DNA of 64,000 bases from Erinaceus europaeus (GCF_950295315.1 NC_080185.1:46667237-46731236); one strand, 5' to 3'. Positions 1 through 10,720 are shown, counted from the first letter of the stretch. Notes: generated from the letters alone by a model not told the origin. A program made the numbers and translations.

Positions 1-880
1 CCTGGCAAAGTAGCACATTAACCAAGAGAACTATTCCATACACCATCTTGGGAATGTGCCAGCCCACCTCTCCCTGATCCACCTGGATCCTGGACCCTAC
101 AGGAGAAGCTACAACGCCCTAGGCATGATCAAATCTAGAAACCTGATTAACTACTCATCCCCCTTCAGCTTTCACTGCAGCCCACTGCTCCTCAGGAACA
201 GAGATGGCAGAGATGAGGGGGAGGGAGGGACGGCAGGAAGGGCACCCTTGGCAGTTCAGGGTCCTCTGAGGTGGAGGTGCAGTCAGGTTGCCCAAGGGAG
301 AAGCCGGGGTCTTTGCCGCGCTGCGTGCCGCGACCAGGTTACACGCATTTTCCATTCTTAGCTTTCCTTTCCCAGAGTGGGCTGCTGGGCGCTGCTGGAG
401 GAGCCTCTGGGAGCTCAGTGGACCCTGCTATCCTTAACCCTCTGAGAGCAGCCTTTGTCTCAGGTATCCTGGACAGGTGTTTGTCACCCCTGGTTTGCAC
501 AATCAACCCCCAAACAGCAGCTCCCGTTCAGCCCGACCTTTTAACAGTTTGAGAGCCCTCCAGATACCCCTGCGGCAAGAATGCGGCTACCAGCTGCCTT
601 AGATACAAGAAAGAGAAAGGCTGCCCCCAACAGTGGAGACGATGCAAGCGGCCCTTGAGCCCACTCTGGTGCTCCAGCATGTCCAGCCTGCCGCTCTGGA
701 AAAAGGAAAGCTGAGAACTCAACACTAATATAATACATGGCCGCACAATGCATGGGAGTAGTTGATTGCGGCGGGAGGAGGGGTGGGGGTGGGGGGAAGG
801 AGGAGGAGAAAGCCTTCTCATTCTGTCACTTGACTTGGGCGGGGCCAACTGGAGTTCTTAGTGGGCAGGTCAGACTGCAC
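1..880 (+). repeat. GC-rich module A, left arm
   Basis: First of a family of diverged modules; relatives lie at 2395-3160, 5000-5640, 6250-6540, 9060-9900 and 18546-19440. It runs from ctggcaaagtagcacatt through an agctttcctttcccag segment (about 360-376) and its inverted partner (about 685-715). Open frames here (for example 56-361 and 271-552 on plus, 155-355 on minus) are not backed by codon-level conservation and I do not call a gene. Function unknown. Confidence 0.75.
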
Positions 881-1015
881 AATGGTTAAAGGAAAAGACT
901 TGCCTGCCTAAGGCTAAAATTCCAAACCCATAAAACAGAGTGAGGAGTGGTCTCATAGTTAACCCTCTCCCTCTCTCTCTCTCTCTCTCTCTCTGTATCT
1001 TTCTCTACACATCTC
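860..1015 (+). mobile_element. Diverged SINE-C-like element
   Basis: A tRNA-like head around cagactgcacaatggttaa is followed by a pyrimidine-rich body and a (CT)n run at about 966-995. It is much older than the SINE-A copies. The mirror copy at 15602-15757 differs by one base and a 1-bp indel near 867-883. Confidence 0.5.
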
Positions 1016-1140
1016 TTATTAAAATATGTTTTCAGTAGTAGGTCAATATAATGAATAGATATATCACTAAAGAAGAGACAGATATGGTGCACAGACATAT
1101 GAAGAACTTTTCCCCTTCGAGAATATTAGAAACGGACATA

Positions 1141-1406
1141 GAGGGAGAGGGGCAGTAGCACAGCTAGTTAAGCACAGGCCGGCACAAAATGCAAAGACCA
1201 GCATAAGGATCCCGGTTCGAGCCCCAGCTCCCCATCGGCAGTGGAGTCCCTGAACAAGCAGTGAGGCAACTCTGCAGATGTCTATCTTTCTCTCCTGCTC
1301 TCTGTCTCCCCTCCTCTCTCCATTGCTATCTGTCCTATCCAACAACAGATGACATCAATAGCTACAACAATAAAATAACAAGGGCAACAAAAGGTAATAA
1401 ATATTT
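1141..1406 (+). mobile_element. SINE-A copy
   Basis: A box-like region tagcacagctagtt and B box ggttcgagccc are followed by the CT-rich body ending in gacatcaatagctacaac and an aataaat tail. Full length for the short form (about 260 bp). Mirrored at 15211-15476. Confidence 0.85.
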
Positions 1407-1436
1407 TAAAATAAGTAAGTTTGAAAATAAAGAATT

Positions 1437-1955
1437 GGACATGGAAATGACACTGAGAGTCCATCTCATACATGTGACAATCCTCTAAATCAACAAAACT
1501 GGAGATGACAGGTGTAGCTGAGGTTCAGCAAAAAAAGAAAAAAAAATCACTTACACTATTTATGGGAATGCAAACTGCTGTAGCCCCTTTGAAAATTACT
1601 GAGTCTTTAAGCAGAAATAATTCAATTACTGATGGTCTCCCAATGTCCCTCCTAGGCATTTACACAAAGGACACACAAACACCAACTAGAGGAGAAATGG
1701 GAGTGCTGGAGTCACACAGACACCAAGTCTTAGTGTTGGCTGTGGTTGTGGTGATGACGGTGAGACACTCTCACAAGTCAGAGAAAATACTCACACAACA
1801 TATATGTTATGATGCAGTAATAGTCGGAAGGCACAGAAAGTTGAGTATATGTTCCAAAGAAATGTGAATTTCAAAAGAACTAAAGAGACCAAGTAGAAGG
1901 TAACAGGTACTAGTTGTGCCCCTAATTGTCATGATAAATAATGTACAGGAGAGTG
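1437..1955 (+). mobile_element. L1 fragment, sense
   Basis: Resembles the 3' part of mammalian L1 ORF2 in sense orientation (a block before aaacaccaa-type motifs and the cctcctaggcatttacac stretch at 1650-1668). Many stops; dead. Mirror at 14662-15180, and a third diverged copy at 17413-17990. Confidence 0.6.
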
Positions 1956-1956
1956 T

Positions 1957-2065
1957 CCACGCTGTAGCACACCAGGCTGAGAGCACATGCTACACTGCAC
2001 AAGATCTGGGTTTAAGCACCCAGCCCCCACATGCATGGGGAACGTTTTGCCTGTGTTGAGGCAGT
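1957..2065 (+). mobile_element. SINE-B head, truncated
   Basis: The tRNA-like head of SINE-B (tagcacaccaggctgag, B box gggtttaagcaccc) is interrupted near 2065, where an opposite-strand SINE-A begins. The intact equivalent is at 17211-17412 on minus. Confidence 0.6.
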
Positions 2066-2268
2066 GCTAGATAGGACAGAGAGAAATGGTTAGCAGAGGG
2101 GAAGACAGAGATGGGGCAAGAAAGATAGATACCTACAGACCTGTTTCACCTCCTGTGAAGAGACTCCCCTGCAGGTGGGGAGCTCGGATCCTAACTCTGG
2201 TCCTTGAACTTTGCTCCATGTGCGCTTAACCATCCCGTGTGCTTAACCTGCTTCACTATCGCCAGCCT
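2066..2268 (-). mobile_element. SINE-A copy, tail-truncated
   Basis: Minus-strand SINE-A: ggacagagagaaatggtt begins the reversed body, followed by the cctgcaggtggggagc core and the head ending gccagcctcc. It abuts the SINE-B head and lacks the usual caa/aataaat tail. Mirror at 14349-14551. Confidence 0.75.
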
Positions 2269-2394
2269 CCTATTTTTTTGTCCTGCTTCTACCAATCAGA
2301 AGATAGATGCAGAGGGAGTGAAAAAGAGCACAGCGCAAAATTTGCTTCCATGTGGTGGGAGCTGAGCTGTAACCTGGGTCCTGCACCTGGCAAA

Positions 2395-3160
2395 GTAGCA
2401 CATTAACCAAGAGAACTCATCCAGACACCTCCTTGAGACTGTCCCATCCGCCCCTCTCTATCCATCTGAATCCTGGGTCCCACAGGGGAAGCTACAACCG
2501 CTGGGCGGGACCAAATCCAGAAACCTGATTGGCCACCCCTCCCCTTCAACTGTAACTTCCATCTCCAACTCCTCTCTGGAACAGAGATGGCAGACATGAG
2601 AGGAGGGGCTGCAGAAATGGCACACAGGCAGTTTAGGCTCCTCTGAGGTGGCGGTCCGGTCACGATGCCCAAGGGTGAGACTTGGAGAAGCCTTGGATTT
2701 TGCCGCGCTGTTTGCCGCGACCAGCTACATGCATTTTCCATTCTTAGCTTTCCTTTCCCACAGCCGGCTGCTGGGCACTGCTGATAGAGTCTTTGAGGTC
2801 TCAGGTATCCTGGACAGACTTCTGTACGTCCAGTTTGCTGTCCCCCAAAAACCACAGCTCCCGATCAGCTGGACCTCTTGGCTCTTTGAGAGCCCTCCCA
2901 ATATGACACCCGCAGCTGAAGAAAAACAAGTCTTGCCCACATGCTGGCAAGGAAGGGGGAGGGGGCCTCTTCAGGCCACAGAGCTGCTCCAGCATGTCCA
3001 GCCTTCTGCTCTGGGAAGGAAAGCTGAGAAATGAACACACATATGTGGTCGTGGCACAGCATATTGCCAGTTCACTGCAGCAAAAACAAGGGTTCTCACA
3101 TTCTTACACTTGAGCGGGACTAACTGGAGGGTCAGACAGCACAATGGTTATTCAAAAGTC
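2395..3160 (+). repeat. GC-rich module B, left arm
   Basis: Same architecture as module A at a spacing of about 2.4 kb. The shared start is aagtagcacattaaccaag. It has a CCAAT-like gattggccacccc (about 2528), gcgggaccaaat, and two inverted copies of the agctttcctttcccaca segment (about 2745-2795 and 2990-3035). A 150-codon minus-strand frame (2403-2855) is identical to that in the mirror arm, but module A and D equivalents are short and broken. Confidence 0.75.
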
Positions 3161-3300
3161 TTATGCCTGACACTTCACTGTTCCAGGCTCATAAGCAAGA
3201 GCGGAGACATAGTTTGGTAGGAGTCAATCTCTCGCTATCTCTTTCATTCTCTCTCTCTCTCTCCCTCTCTCTCTTTCTTATAAATAAAATGTTTTACAAT
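3125..3300 (+). mobile_element. Diverged SINE-C-like element
   Basis: Head cagcacaatggttattcaaa with a (CT)-rich tail at 3243-3282. It occupies the same place relative to module B as 860-1015 does to module A, so the insertion predates duplication of the 2.5-kb unit. Confidence 0.5.
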
Positions 3301-3309
3301 TAGACCTAA

Positions 3310-3876
3310 CAACTGCATACAGTTGGAAAGGAGAGATGGATGACATGTCACACAGATATATGAGGAAATCTCCACACTTCACTAGTACTACAGTGTTTCA
3401 AAAAACAATTTAAAATTACGCTGAGAGTCCATCTCATACACCTGAGAATGGCCTACACCAGCAAAACAGGAAATGACAGGTGTTGGCCAGGTTGTGGAGA
3501 AAAAGGGACACTGCTATACTGTTGTGGCAAAGCAAACTAGTGCGGCCCCTTTGGAAACTGTTAAAGTCCTTTAACAAATAGAAATGGAATTACTTTCTGA
3601 TCCACTACGATCCCTCCTAGGCATTTATAGAGAGGACATGCAAACACCAATTGGAAGAGACAGGGGAGCAGTGGACTCATGCAGACACCAAGCCTTTGTG
3701 GTGACCGGTGGTGCTGCTGCTGGTGGTGGTGGTGATGGGGAGGGGGAGAAAGACTTAACTAAATCACAGCAAATATTCACACAACTTAGATGTGGTAATG
3801 GACTAATATTCTAGGCTGCCCAGAAAATCTGTTCTGTGTTCTCAGGACATGTGAATTCCAAAACTGTAAAGAGAGG
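3310..3876 (+). mobile_element. L1 fragment, sense
   Basis: Sense L1 ORF2 3' region, paralogous to 1437-1955 in the neighbouring unit; both share cctcctaggcattta. It carries a short GGT-rich expansion at 3710-3740. Mirror at 12741-13307. Confidence 0.6.
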
Positions 3877-4107
3877 GGGCCGGGCAGTAATGCAACAGGT
3901 TAAACACACATGGCTCAAAGTGCAAGGACCGGCCTAAGGATCCCAGTTCAAGCACTGGCCTCCCCACCTGCGTGGGTTTGGGGGGTGATTCACAAGCAGT
4001 GAAGAGGGTTGGAGGTGCTTTCTTTTCCCCTGCCTTCCCTTCTTCTCTCCATTTCTCTGTCCTATCCAATAACAACAACAGCAATGATGACAATAAGAAT
4101 ACATACA
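3877..4107 (+). mobile_element. SINE-A copy
   Basis: Diverged head (gtaatgcaacaggttaaac), B box cagttcaagcact, and a body carrying a small T/G-rich insertion near 3973-3990. Directly abuts the next SINE. Mirror at 12510-12740. Confidence 0.75.
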
Positions 4108-4322
4108 AAGGGGACGGGTGCTGGCACACCTGGTTAAGCACACACATTACAGTGTGCAGGGACCCGGTTCGAGCCTCCAGTCCCTACCTGCAGGGGGAAA
4201 GCTTTGCAAGGGGTGAAGCAGGGCTGCAGGTGTCTATATGTTTCTCTCCCTCTCTATAACGCCCATCTGTCTTGGTTTCTGGCTTTCTCTATCCAATACA
4301 TAAACATAATAAAAATTAACAC
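4108..4322 (+). mobile_element. SINE-B copy
   Basis: Head gctggcacacctggttaag and B box ccggttcgagcct, core cagggggaaagctttgc, short ataataaaa tail. Second element of a run of three head-to-tail SINEs (3877-4600). Mirror at 12295-12509. Confidence 0.8.
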
Positions 4323-4325
4323 AAA

Positions 4326-4600
4326 GGGAGTCGGGCTGTAGCGCAGTGGGTTAAGTGCAGGTGGTGCCACGCAAAGCACAAGGACCGGCCGAAAGGATCC
4401 TTGTTCGAGACCCGGCTCCCCACCTGCAGGGGAGTCACTTCACCACTGGTGAAGCAAGTCTGCAGGTGTCTTTCTCTCCCCCTCTCTGTCTTCCCCCTCC
4501 TCTCTCCATTTCTCTCTGTCCTATCCAACAACAATGACAACAATAATAACTACAACAGCAAAACAACAAGGGTAACGAAAGGGAATAAATAAAATAAACA
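4326..4600 (+). mobile_element. SINE-A copy
   Basis: Near-consensus head (tgtagcgcagtgggttaag) and a B box with one change (tgttcgagacc). Tail ends in gggaataaataaaataaac. In the right-arm partner this tail is followed by an AT-rich expansion absent here. Confidence 0.85.
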
Positions 4601-4659
4601 TTAAAAAAAATAATACAAAAAAGAAAGAAAAATAACACTTACTTATAAAAAAAAGAATA

Positions 4660-4790
4660 CATACAACAAGGGCAACAAAACGGAAAAAGTGACCTCCAGG
4701 AGCAACGGATTCATAGTGCAGGCACAGAGCCACAACGAGAACCCTGGAGGCAACACAAACAAAAACAAAAACAAAACAAAACTGTAAAGA
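4660..4790 (+). mobile_element. SINE-A-long 3' module fragment
   Basis: Only the tail of a long-form SINE-A: caagggcaacaaaacgg, then the 3' module starting gacctccaggagcaac and ending ccctggaggcaac. Mirror at about 11806-11900. Confidence 0.65.
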
Positions 4791-4948
4791 GACTAAGCAG
4801 TAGACAAAATGAATTACACCCTGCCTCCCATTTATGATAAAGCATGTGTAGGGCAGACTACACAGCAGACTAGTCCAGTGCAACACAAGTAGCTTCGTAG
4901 CTTCATTTTCCTCCTCTTCGGCCACTCAGAAGAGAAGCACAGGTAGTT

Positions 4949-4969
4949 AAAAAAAAAAAAAAAAAAAAA
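4949..4969 (+). repeat. Poly(A) tract
   Basis: About 20 consecutive A residues at the junction between SINE-derived sequence and module C. The mirror tract at 11600-11614 is shorter, as expected for a fast-changing homopolymer. Confidence 0.9.
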
Positions 4970-4999
4970 GGCCACAGCGAGCTAGCTTGCTTGCTCGAG

Positions 5000-5640
5000 T
5001 TGGGAAGTGATCAGTAACCTGGATTTTGATCTGGGAAAGCAGTTTATTAGCCCAGTGAGCTACTCCACCAGCCTTCCTCTGCGCCCCGCCCCATCTGGTC
5101 CCAGGGACCTGGAGGGGAAGCCCAATCCCACTGGGCGGGGCCAATATCCAGGAACCCGGATTACCACACCTCCCCCCCTCTTCTGCTTTAACTTCAGTCC
5201 CTGGTTCCTCACCAGAACAGGAAGAGCCCGCAGACATGGGGTGGGTGCCCTGTGTTGCATTGCGCCTCGGGAACCCACGAGTTGCAGACCCTGGTCTTCT
5301 AGGTGGAGTCCCAGGCAGACCACCCAGGGGTCAGTCTTCCAGACGCTTCGGTTTATGCTGCGACTGGCTGCTGCAACCAGGTACGTGTTTCTTAGCTTTC
5401 TTTTCCAGAGCGGGCTGCTGGGCCATGCTGGAGCGGCTTTGTGTTCTCCGGGGTTTCTTCTGTCCCCATGGCATGCTGGGAGGCCTTGTTTGTGCATGGG
5501 AGGCAGGTCTGTCTGGTAGCTGCCTTCTTGCCAAGGTGGCATCGGCTGCGCTCCGGAACCCAGGGCTGGTCCCGCTGATTGGAGCTGACATTTTAGCAGA
5601 GACTGTAAAGCAGGGCAGGCTTCATCCCCACTCGGGCATG
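5000..5640 (+). repeat. GC-rich module C, left arm
   Basis: The most GC-rich module, with a GC box next to a CCAAT box (actgggcggggccaat, 5130-5145). It contains only one of the two foldback segments (about 5392-5425). Overlapping open frames of 160-180 codons (5007-5519 plus, 5060-5542 minus, 5236-5778 plus) reflect high GC content; the largest ends in a lysine run encoded by a simple A tract. No domain recognised. Confidence 0.75.
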
Positions 5641-5832
5641 AGTTCTGCTTTTATTGGGGTTTTAAAGGCAGGGGTCTGGGCTTCTAGTGTACAGCAAGGG
5701 AAAGATAAAAAAAAAAAAAAAAAAAAGAAGAAACAGACAAAAACAGAGGCACAAGAAAAAATATGGCACAGTGGCTAAAATGATGAATTGAAGAATGCTA
5801 CTGGGTCCAGAGTTCAGTTCCTAGCATAGCAT
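5641..5832 (+). mobile_element. Module C tail with SINE-C-like head
   Basis: Follows agttctgcttttattgg, an A tract at 5708-5726, then a tRNA-like cacagtggctaaaatgatg with B-like agagttcagttcct. Module F at 9640-9870 has the same order, so this tail belongs to the module. Palindrome identity is visibly lower here (about 85-90% by eye). Confidence 0.5.
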
Positions 5833-6245
5833 GTGTCAGAGCTGATGGCCCTCTTCTCTCATGATGAAAAACATTCCTCCTTGATTCCCTACCCTACATG
5901 ATGTGTGGGATTGTGTGACTTGTTTTCTGTCTTTTATGCTTCGTGTTGAAGTTTCCCAGAGTCCATGGTACCTGAGACTGTCTTCCTAGGCATTGAATGA
6001 GATGACTTTAGGTGCCCATTGTGTCTCCAACATCTCAGTGATAGGCAGAGGGGCTACAGTACCCGGGGGCTATGGAAACAAGCAGGGATGAAAACTTGGT
6101 AAGAGGATTGCTTTCCTTATAGCCTCTGAGGCTGTAGGGCTGTGGCTAGTAAATGGCCGTTTTAGGAATGGGAGTGTTTAGATTTCTGAGGGATTTTTAC
6201 ACCATGCTCTTGGTGGACAAATAAAGCCATCTATTGAGCTCCACA
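5833..6245. other. Unassigned spacer sequence
   Basis: No ORF of note, no SINE head and no L1 block that I can recognise. Possibly old unique or decayed repeat sequence. Confidence 0.4.
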
Positions 6246-6249
6246 TATT

Positions 6250-6540
6250 CTCACAGCCACAGGGAACTGTTAATTAAAGGTCGCGTTACAGACCATTGGG
6301 TCCATTTGTTTTGTCATGGTGTCTTCAGCTGAGCTCTGGAACCAAGGGCAGGTCCAGCTGATTGGTGTTGACATTTTAGCAGAGGCTCTGTAAAGCAGGG
6401 TACGGTTCATCCTGACTTGGCCATGCATGGCTTGTGAAGTCACTTGGTCTGCTAGTCCAGGGCAACCGCAGGTGGGACCTGAAATGCAATAAATCTTGGA
6501 GCTTCTATCCATCACAACATTAATGGGGAAAATTAAAATT
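6250..6540 (+). repeat. Partial GC-rich module E
   Basis: Matches the 3' half of module C: gctctggaaccaaggg, ccagctgattgg, tgacattttagcagag, taaagcaggg (6335-6400) against 5551-5612. Same orientation as the left arm. Confidence 0.65.
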
Positions 6541-6544
6541 TTGG

Positions 6545-7180
6545 TCCCTTTGTCATATATTACATGACTACATGTGTGAGTTTATTTCTGGGCTCTTGAT
6601 TCAGTGCTATTGATCCAAGTGTCCATTTTTATAGATCTTTATAGTATAAACTGAAGTTGAGGAGTGTACCTTTTCTCAGGAGTGGTATGTGTATGTGTGG
6701 TTACCTGCAAATCTTTCATTCTTTCCTGTTTTCTTATGATCCCTTTAATATTTACATACACAAGTATGTTTAATGAATATATATTAATTAATATATATAT
6801 ATATATCATATGCAGCTTAAACCCTAAATGTCTGGCTTTTTTATTTTTAAATTTCACAGGTCCTGTAATACTGCAGAAAACAAACTTGGAAATGTTCAAA
6901 CACCGACTATGACAATATGGACTCTGCTACACTTAGTTCCCTGGAATGATACGAGTACAAAATAGTTTTCACAGCTGATTGCCTGCATAACAAAAATAAT
7001 TTTATGACCAGGATGAATTTTAACCAAATGACTCCAAATTTCTGACTTTAATCATGGTAAGAATCCTCTTACTAATAACTTAAAAGTCACACCTCCTATA
7101 ATGCTGTGCAGGAACCATTTTAGTTGTTTAACAGACTAGTAAATGAAGTGTAAACCTGTGCTTTGGGAAAAATGATACTT
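6545..7180 (-). mobile_element. L1 fragments, antisense
   Basis: The stretch gtgagtttatttctgggctc and following text matches the antisense of the L1 ORF2 middle as I know it from mammals. The later part (6900-7180) is less certain. An (AT)n run lies at 6779-6806. Confidence 0.5.
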
Positions 7181-7182
7181 CA

Positions 7183-7365
7183 AAAGTTGGTGGGGGACTG
7201 GGCAGCGGTCCACCTGATGAAGCCATGCCGCTGCTCCGCACCTGAGGGGGGGCAAGTCTCACAAGCAGTGAAGCATGCCTGCAGGTGTTTCTCTTTCTCT
7301 ACCACCCCCTCCCCTCTCAATTTCTCTCAGTTCTATCAAATAAAGTAGACAGAAAAAACGGAAAA
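7183..7365 (+). mobile_element. Degenerate SINE-B copy
   Basis: Head worn (ggactgggcagcggtccacc) but the core is clear: cacaagcagtgaagcatgcc, then a CT-rich body and tctatcaaataaag. Confidence 0.55.
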
Positions 7366-7480
7366 ATAAAATAGCTGCCAGGAGCAGTGGATTCCTGGTC
7401 CATTCACAGGGCCTCAAGGACAGCTCTTATGGCAAAAGAAATCAGTGGACAGAAAAACTGTATGAAAATAAATTATCCTG

Positions 7481-7697
7481 GGGCCAGGTGGTGGCACACC
7501 TGGTTAAGTGCTCACATCACAGTGCACAGGTTCAAGCCCCTGGTACCCACCTGCAGGGGGAAAGCTTCACAAGTGGTGAAGCAGGGCTGCAGGTGTCTCT
7601 CTGTCTCTTTCCCTCTGTATCTCCCCTTTCCCTCTCAAAGTCTCTGTCTCAATCCAATAATAAATAAATAATAATAAAATGAATAAATAAATAATCC
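7481..7697 (+). mobile_element. SINE-B copy
   Basis: Head ggtggcacacctggttaag, B box ggttcaagcccc, core ctgcagggggaaagcttc, tail of repeated aataaat units. Confidence 0.85.
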
Positions 7698-7754
7698 TAT
7701 GACATATTGACAGTATTCAAATGAAAGTTATGAGTGTTTATTTTAATTTGAACT

Positions 7755-8288
7755 GCTATTTTGCCACCAGGGTTACCTCTGGGGCTTAGTGCCTGGATGA
7801 TTCTATTGCTCCTAGTAGCCAATTTTTTAAAGATTTTTTTATATTTTATTTATTTTCCCTTTTGTTGCCCTTATTTTATTGTTGTAGTTGTTGTTACTGT
7901 TGTCATTATTGATGTCCTCATTGTTGGATAGGACAGAGAGAAATGGAGAAAGGAGGAGAAAACGGGGGGAGAGAAAGATAGACACCTGCAGATCTGCTTC
8001 ACTGCCTATGAAACGACTCCCCTACAGGTGGGGAGCCAGGGGCTCAAGCCAGTATCCTTATGCCGGTCCTTCCGCTTTGCACCATATGCGCTTAACCTGC
8101 TGCTCTACCACCTGGCTCCCACCAATTTTTTTTTTAATAGAGGGTGAGAGAGAGAGGAAGACAGAAGGAGAAACATCACAGCACTATTCCATTTCAGTTT
8201 CCTCCCTGCATGTGGCCAGGACCTCAAACCTGGATTGTAGTACATGGTAATGTATGAAGTTTACTAGATGAACTACCTACTGGCCCCA
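7755..8288 (-). mobile_element. Older SINE split by a SINE-A insertion
   Basis: Flanks 7755-7829 and 8120-8288 look like one older minus-strand SINE. The copy of ccaatttttt at 7820-7829, repeated at 8121, fits a target duplication made by the nested SINE-A. Confidence 0.45.
7830..8119 (-). mobile_element. SINE-A copy, nested
   Basis: Reversed tail ttcccttttgttgccctt, ggataggacagagagaaatg core and head ending ctctaccacctggctccc. Full length. Confidence 0.85.
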
Positions 8289-9055
8289 ATTGTTTAAATT
8301 GTAATGATTTGTCTTTTTTCTTTTTACAGTACATATGGTTTTGCTTTTTAAATTCAGTGTTTGTTATTACTTTATTTACTTGTCATAACCAGGGTTTTGC
8401 CACTCCGAGCTGACTTATTCAGATGAGGGTAGGGAATAATCCAGAGTACCAAAGTTTTCTCCAGTGTAGTGGACTGAGGTCAAACCAGCTTCATAGACAC
8501 GGCAAAGCAGCATACTATCCAGATAAGCTCTTAAGCCCACCCAGATTAGTATTCTTTTTTTTCTTGTATTGGGAATTTAATAATGGTATACAAAATTGTA
8601 AGATTTCAGGGGTATAGTTCTTTTCCTAACCTACCACCACAGTTCTGTGACCTCCACCATTACCCTCTTAGGAGGATAAGTACTATAGTTTTCACAGTCT
8701 TAGCAACAGTTTTACTACTCTTTATTTTCAAAAGATTGTATGTTTTGTTTATATTGCAAATATGGACAAGCCATCCTATAGTTGCCTTTCAGAGAAATGT
8801 AGGTCATTTGATAAGTTATATATTATAACAATGAGAATCCTTCAACACATACAAAAAAACTGAAGGCTAAAACTCAGACTTTACCTCTTCCCCTCTCTAC
8901 CCAGTATTTTAATTACTTCTTTGGGAGAAACGATCATTTACAAGACTGTTGATACTGGTACACAGTTTTCCTGTCTCTCCATAGTAATTCGCAACACACC
9001 ACATTCCGCTAACTTATCTTCCTCCCCCATAGGATACTCGCATCCCCTCTCAGAC
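8289..9055. mobile_element. Probable antisense L1 3' sequence and unassigned DNA
   Basis: 8572-8720 resembles the other L1 3'-end copies here (taataatggtatacaaaatt, then agttctgtgacctccacc). The rest (8720-9055) is AT-rich with nothing I can name. Confidence 0.35.
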
Positions 9056-9059
9056 TCCT

Positions 9060-9900
9060 TTTAGAGTTCTAGGGAAATCACAGTTTGCAGTTTAGGGCCC
9101 ACTGGGGTGGAGGTCCAGTCAGGCCCTTCCATGGATAAGGATATGAGAAGTCTCAGTTCTGCCACTAACAGGTATGTGTGTTCCATTCTTAGCTTTTCTT
9201 TCCCAGAACAAGCTGCTGGGCCCTGCTGCAGTGGCCTTTGTGGTTTCAAGAGCCTCCCCCTATCCTCTCCAGCTTGCAGGCAACCTTTATCTACATTGTA
9301 ACTACAAGCAGCTGCAGCTGCCTTCTTGCCAATGCAGGATCCTGTGTGCTATGGAACTACTAGGAGGTCTGGCTGATCTGCAACTGTGGTTTGGGTGAAG
9401 ACCCTGTAAACTAGGGCTGGGGAATGTCCTCACTCAGACATACATAGCCTGTGAATTATTTTGGTCTGGCCCTGTCAAGGCAACCACAGGTGTAATTCGA
9501 ACTCAATATCTAGAAGTGTTTTTCCATAACAACATTAATTGGGAAACTTTAAAGCAAGTTTGTTGCTTCATTGCAACACAAGGGAAATTACAGATAAAAA
9601 ATAGAGAATGGGAGTCTGAGTTCTGCTTTTACCACAGTTAAAGGCAGGGAACTGGGTTTCTAGCTCTCACATTCTTTATTGGTGTATTTAAAATTTTAAG
9701 CATGGGAAGCTAGAGTACAGGAATGGAAGAACCATGAAAAATAAATAATAATAATAATAATAATAAAGCAGAAAAATAAAAGAATGGCACAATAGTAAAG
9801 CACTGAACCTAAGAGCATAAGGTCCACAGTTCAGTCCCCAGCATATCACCATCATAAGCCAGAGCTGATCAGGAGCAGAGCTGTGGTAAAATAATTAAGT
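9060..9900 (+). repeat. GC-poorer module F in spacer
   Basis: Contains gtggaggtccagtcagg, ttccattcttagcttttc, aagctgctgggccctgctg, and the same tail order as module C (gagttctgcttttaccac, A-rich tract, SINE-C-like head). An (AAT)n run is at about 9744-9766. Same orientation as the left arm. Confidence 0.65.
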
Positions 9901-10336
9901 CAATGAATATCAAAAAATAAATCATAAGCAAAATTGTAGTATTGAATAACATATATCTAGGATATATCCACCTCCATTCCTAGGGTACCTGATAGGAATT
10001 CCTAAGAATGAAATCATACTCCCTCTCTTCTTTAATCCAAAAGGGGCTAACTTGTTGTCATAGCAAGTTTGAGGAATAGTGATCCATAGGCTTTTTTTTT
10101 CCACTTAGCAAAGGGCAGGGGAAGAGGACACTAGGTTTGTACATTTGCATTGCTTGAAACATACTGCCTTCATATGGAAAATACTCCGCAATTCCATAAA
10201 TTCCTCTAATCTCAAAAGATCCCAAGCTCCCTCTGGCAAAAGGGAGGTGACTTCCACAAATAGAGGCTGTATTGTACTCTGGAAGGTCCAGACAGAAGAC
10301 TGGTCCAGATGTAAACACTGAAAAAAACAACAGGAT
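9901..10336. other. Unassigned spacer sequence
   Basis: Several short minus-strand frames (109 codons at most) without recognisable domains. It leads directly into an L1 3' end-like block and may be part of a longer degraded repeat. Confidence 0.35.
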
Positions 10337-10518
10337 GAGAGGGGTACAACTCCATACAATTCCTACCACCAGGACTCCGTATCCCATCCCCTCCTCTGAT
10401 AGCTTTCCTATTCTTTAACCCTCCAGGTGTATGGACCAAAGTATATTATGGGGTGCAGAAGGTGGAAGGTCTGGCTTCTGCAATTGCTTCCCTGCTGAAC
10501 ATGAGAGTTAATTTTTTT
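10337..10518 (-). mobile_element. L1 3'-end fragment, antisense
   Basis: Block gaggggtacaactccatac ... tatggaccaaag ... ggtctggcttctgcaattgc recurs at 21560, 21905, 24465, 30785 and 62651, and on the opposite strand at 28160. Its L1 identity is inferred from the 62651 copy, which is a typical truncated insertion. Confidence 0.55.
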
Positions 10519-10521
10519 TGT

Positions 10522-10720
10522 GGGGCCAGGTGGTGGCGCACCTCCTTAAACTCACATATTACAGTGTTCAAAGACCCAAGTACAAGCCCCCCACCTACAA
10601 GGGTAAAATACAAAAATGGTGAAGCAGGGCTTCAAGTATCTCTCCCTCTCTATCTTCCCCACCCCTCTCAATTCCACTGTCTCTATCCAATAATAAATAA
10701 ACAAAAATAATTTTAAGAAA
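10522..10720 (+). mobile_element. SINE-B copy
   Basis: Head gccaggtggtggcgcacctc, weak B box (agtacaagcccc), tail ataataaataaac. Ends 21 bp before the right palindrome arm begins. Confidence 0.75.

Larger units (their letters stand above)
1..5832 (+). repeat. Left arm of large palindrome
   Basis: Reverse-complement match to 10742-16615. Base 1 pairs with 16615. Coordinate sums of paired features are 16616 before about 870, 16617 from 890 to 4640, and about 16568-16570 inside 5000, so only small indels separate the arms. The match ends at ctagcatagcat (5821-5832), after which the two sides differ. The arm starts at the window edge, so its true outer end is not visible. It holds three GC-rich modules (A, B, C), SINEs and L1 pieces. 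Confidence 0.97.

Noticed and set aside
2403..2855. 150-codon frame identical in both palindrome arms
   Set aside because: Identity comes from DNA-level arm identity, not selection; modules A and D carry only short, differing versions.
3877..4600. CRISPR-like array of regular repeats
   Set aside because: The regularity is three consecutive SINEs of two families, with no short identical repeats or spacers, in a mammalian genome.
5236..5778. 180-codon plus frame and overlapping 160-170-codon frames in module C
   Set aside because: GC-rich sequence with few stops on both strands; the frame ends in lysines from an A tract, and related modules do not keep it.
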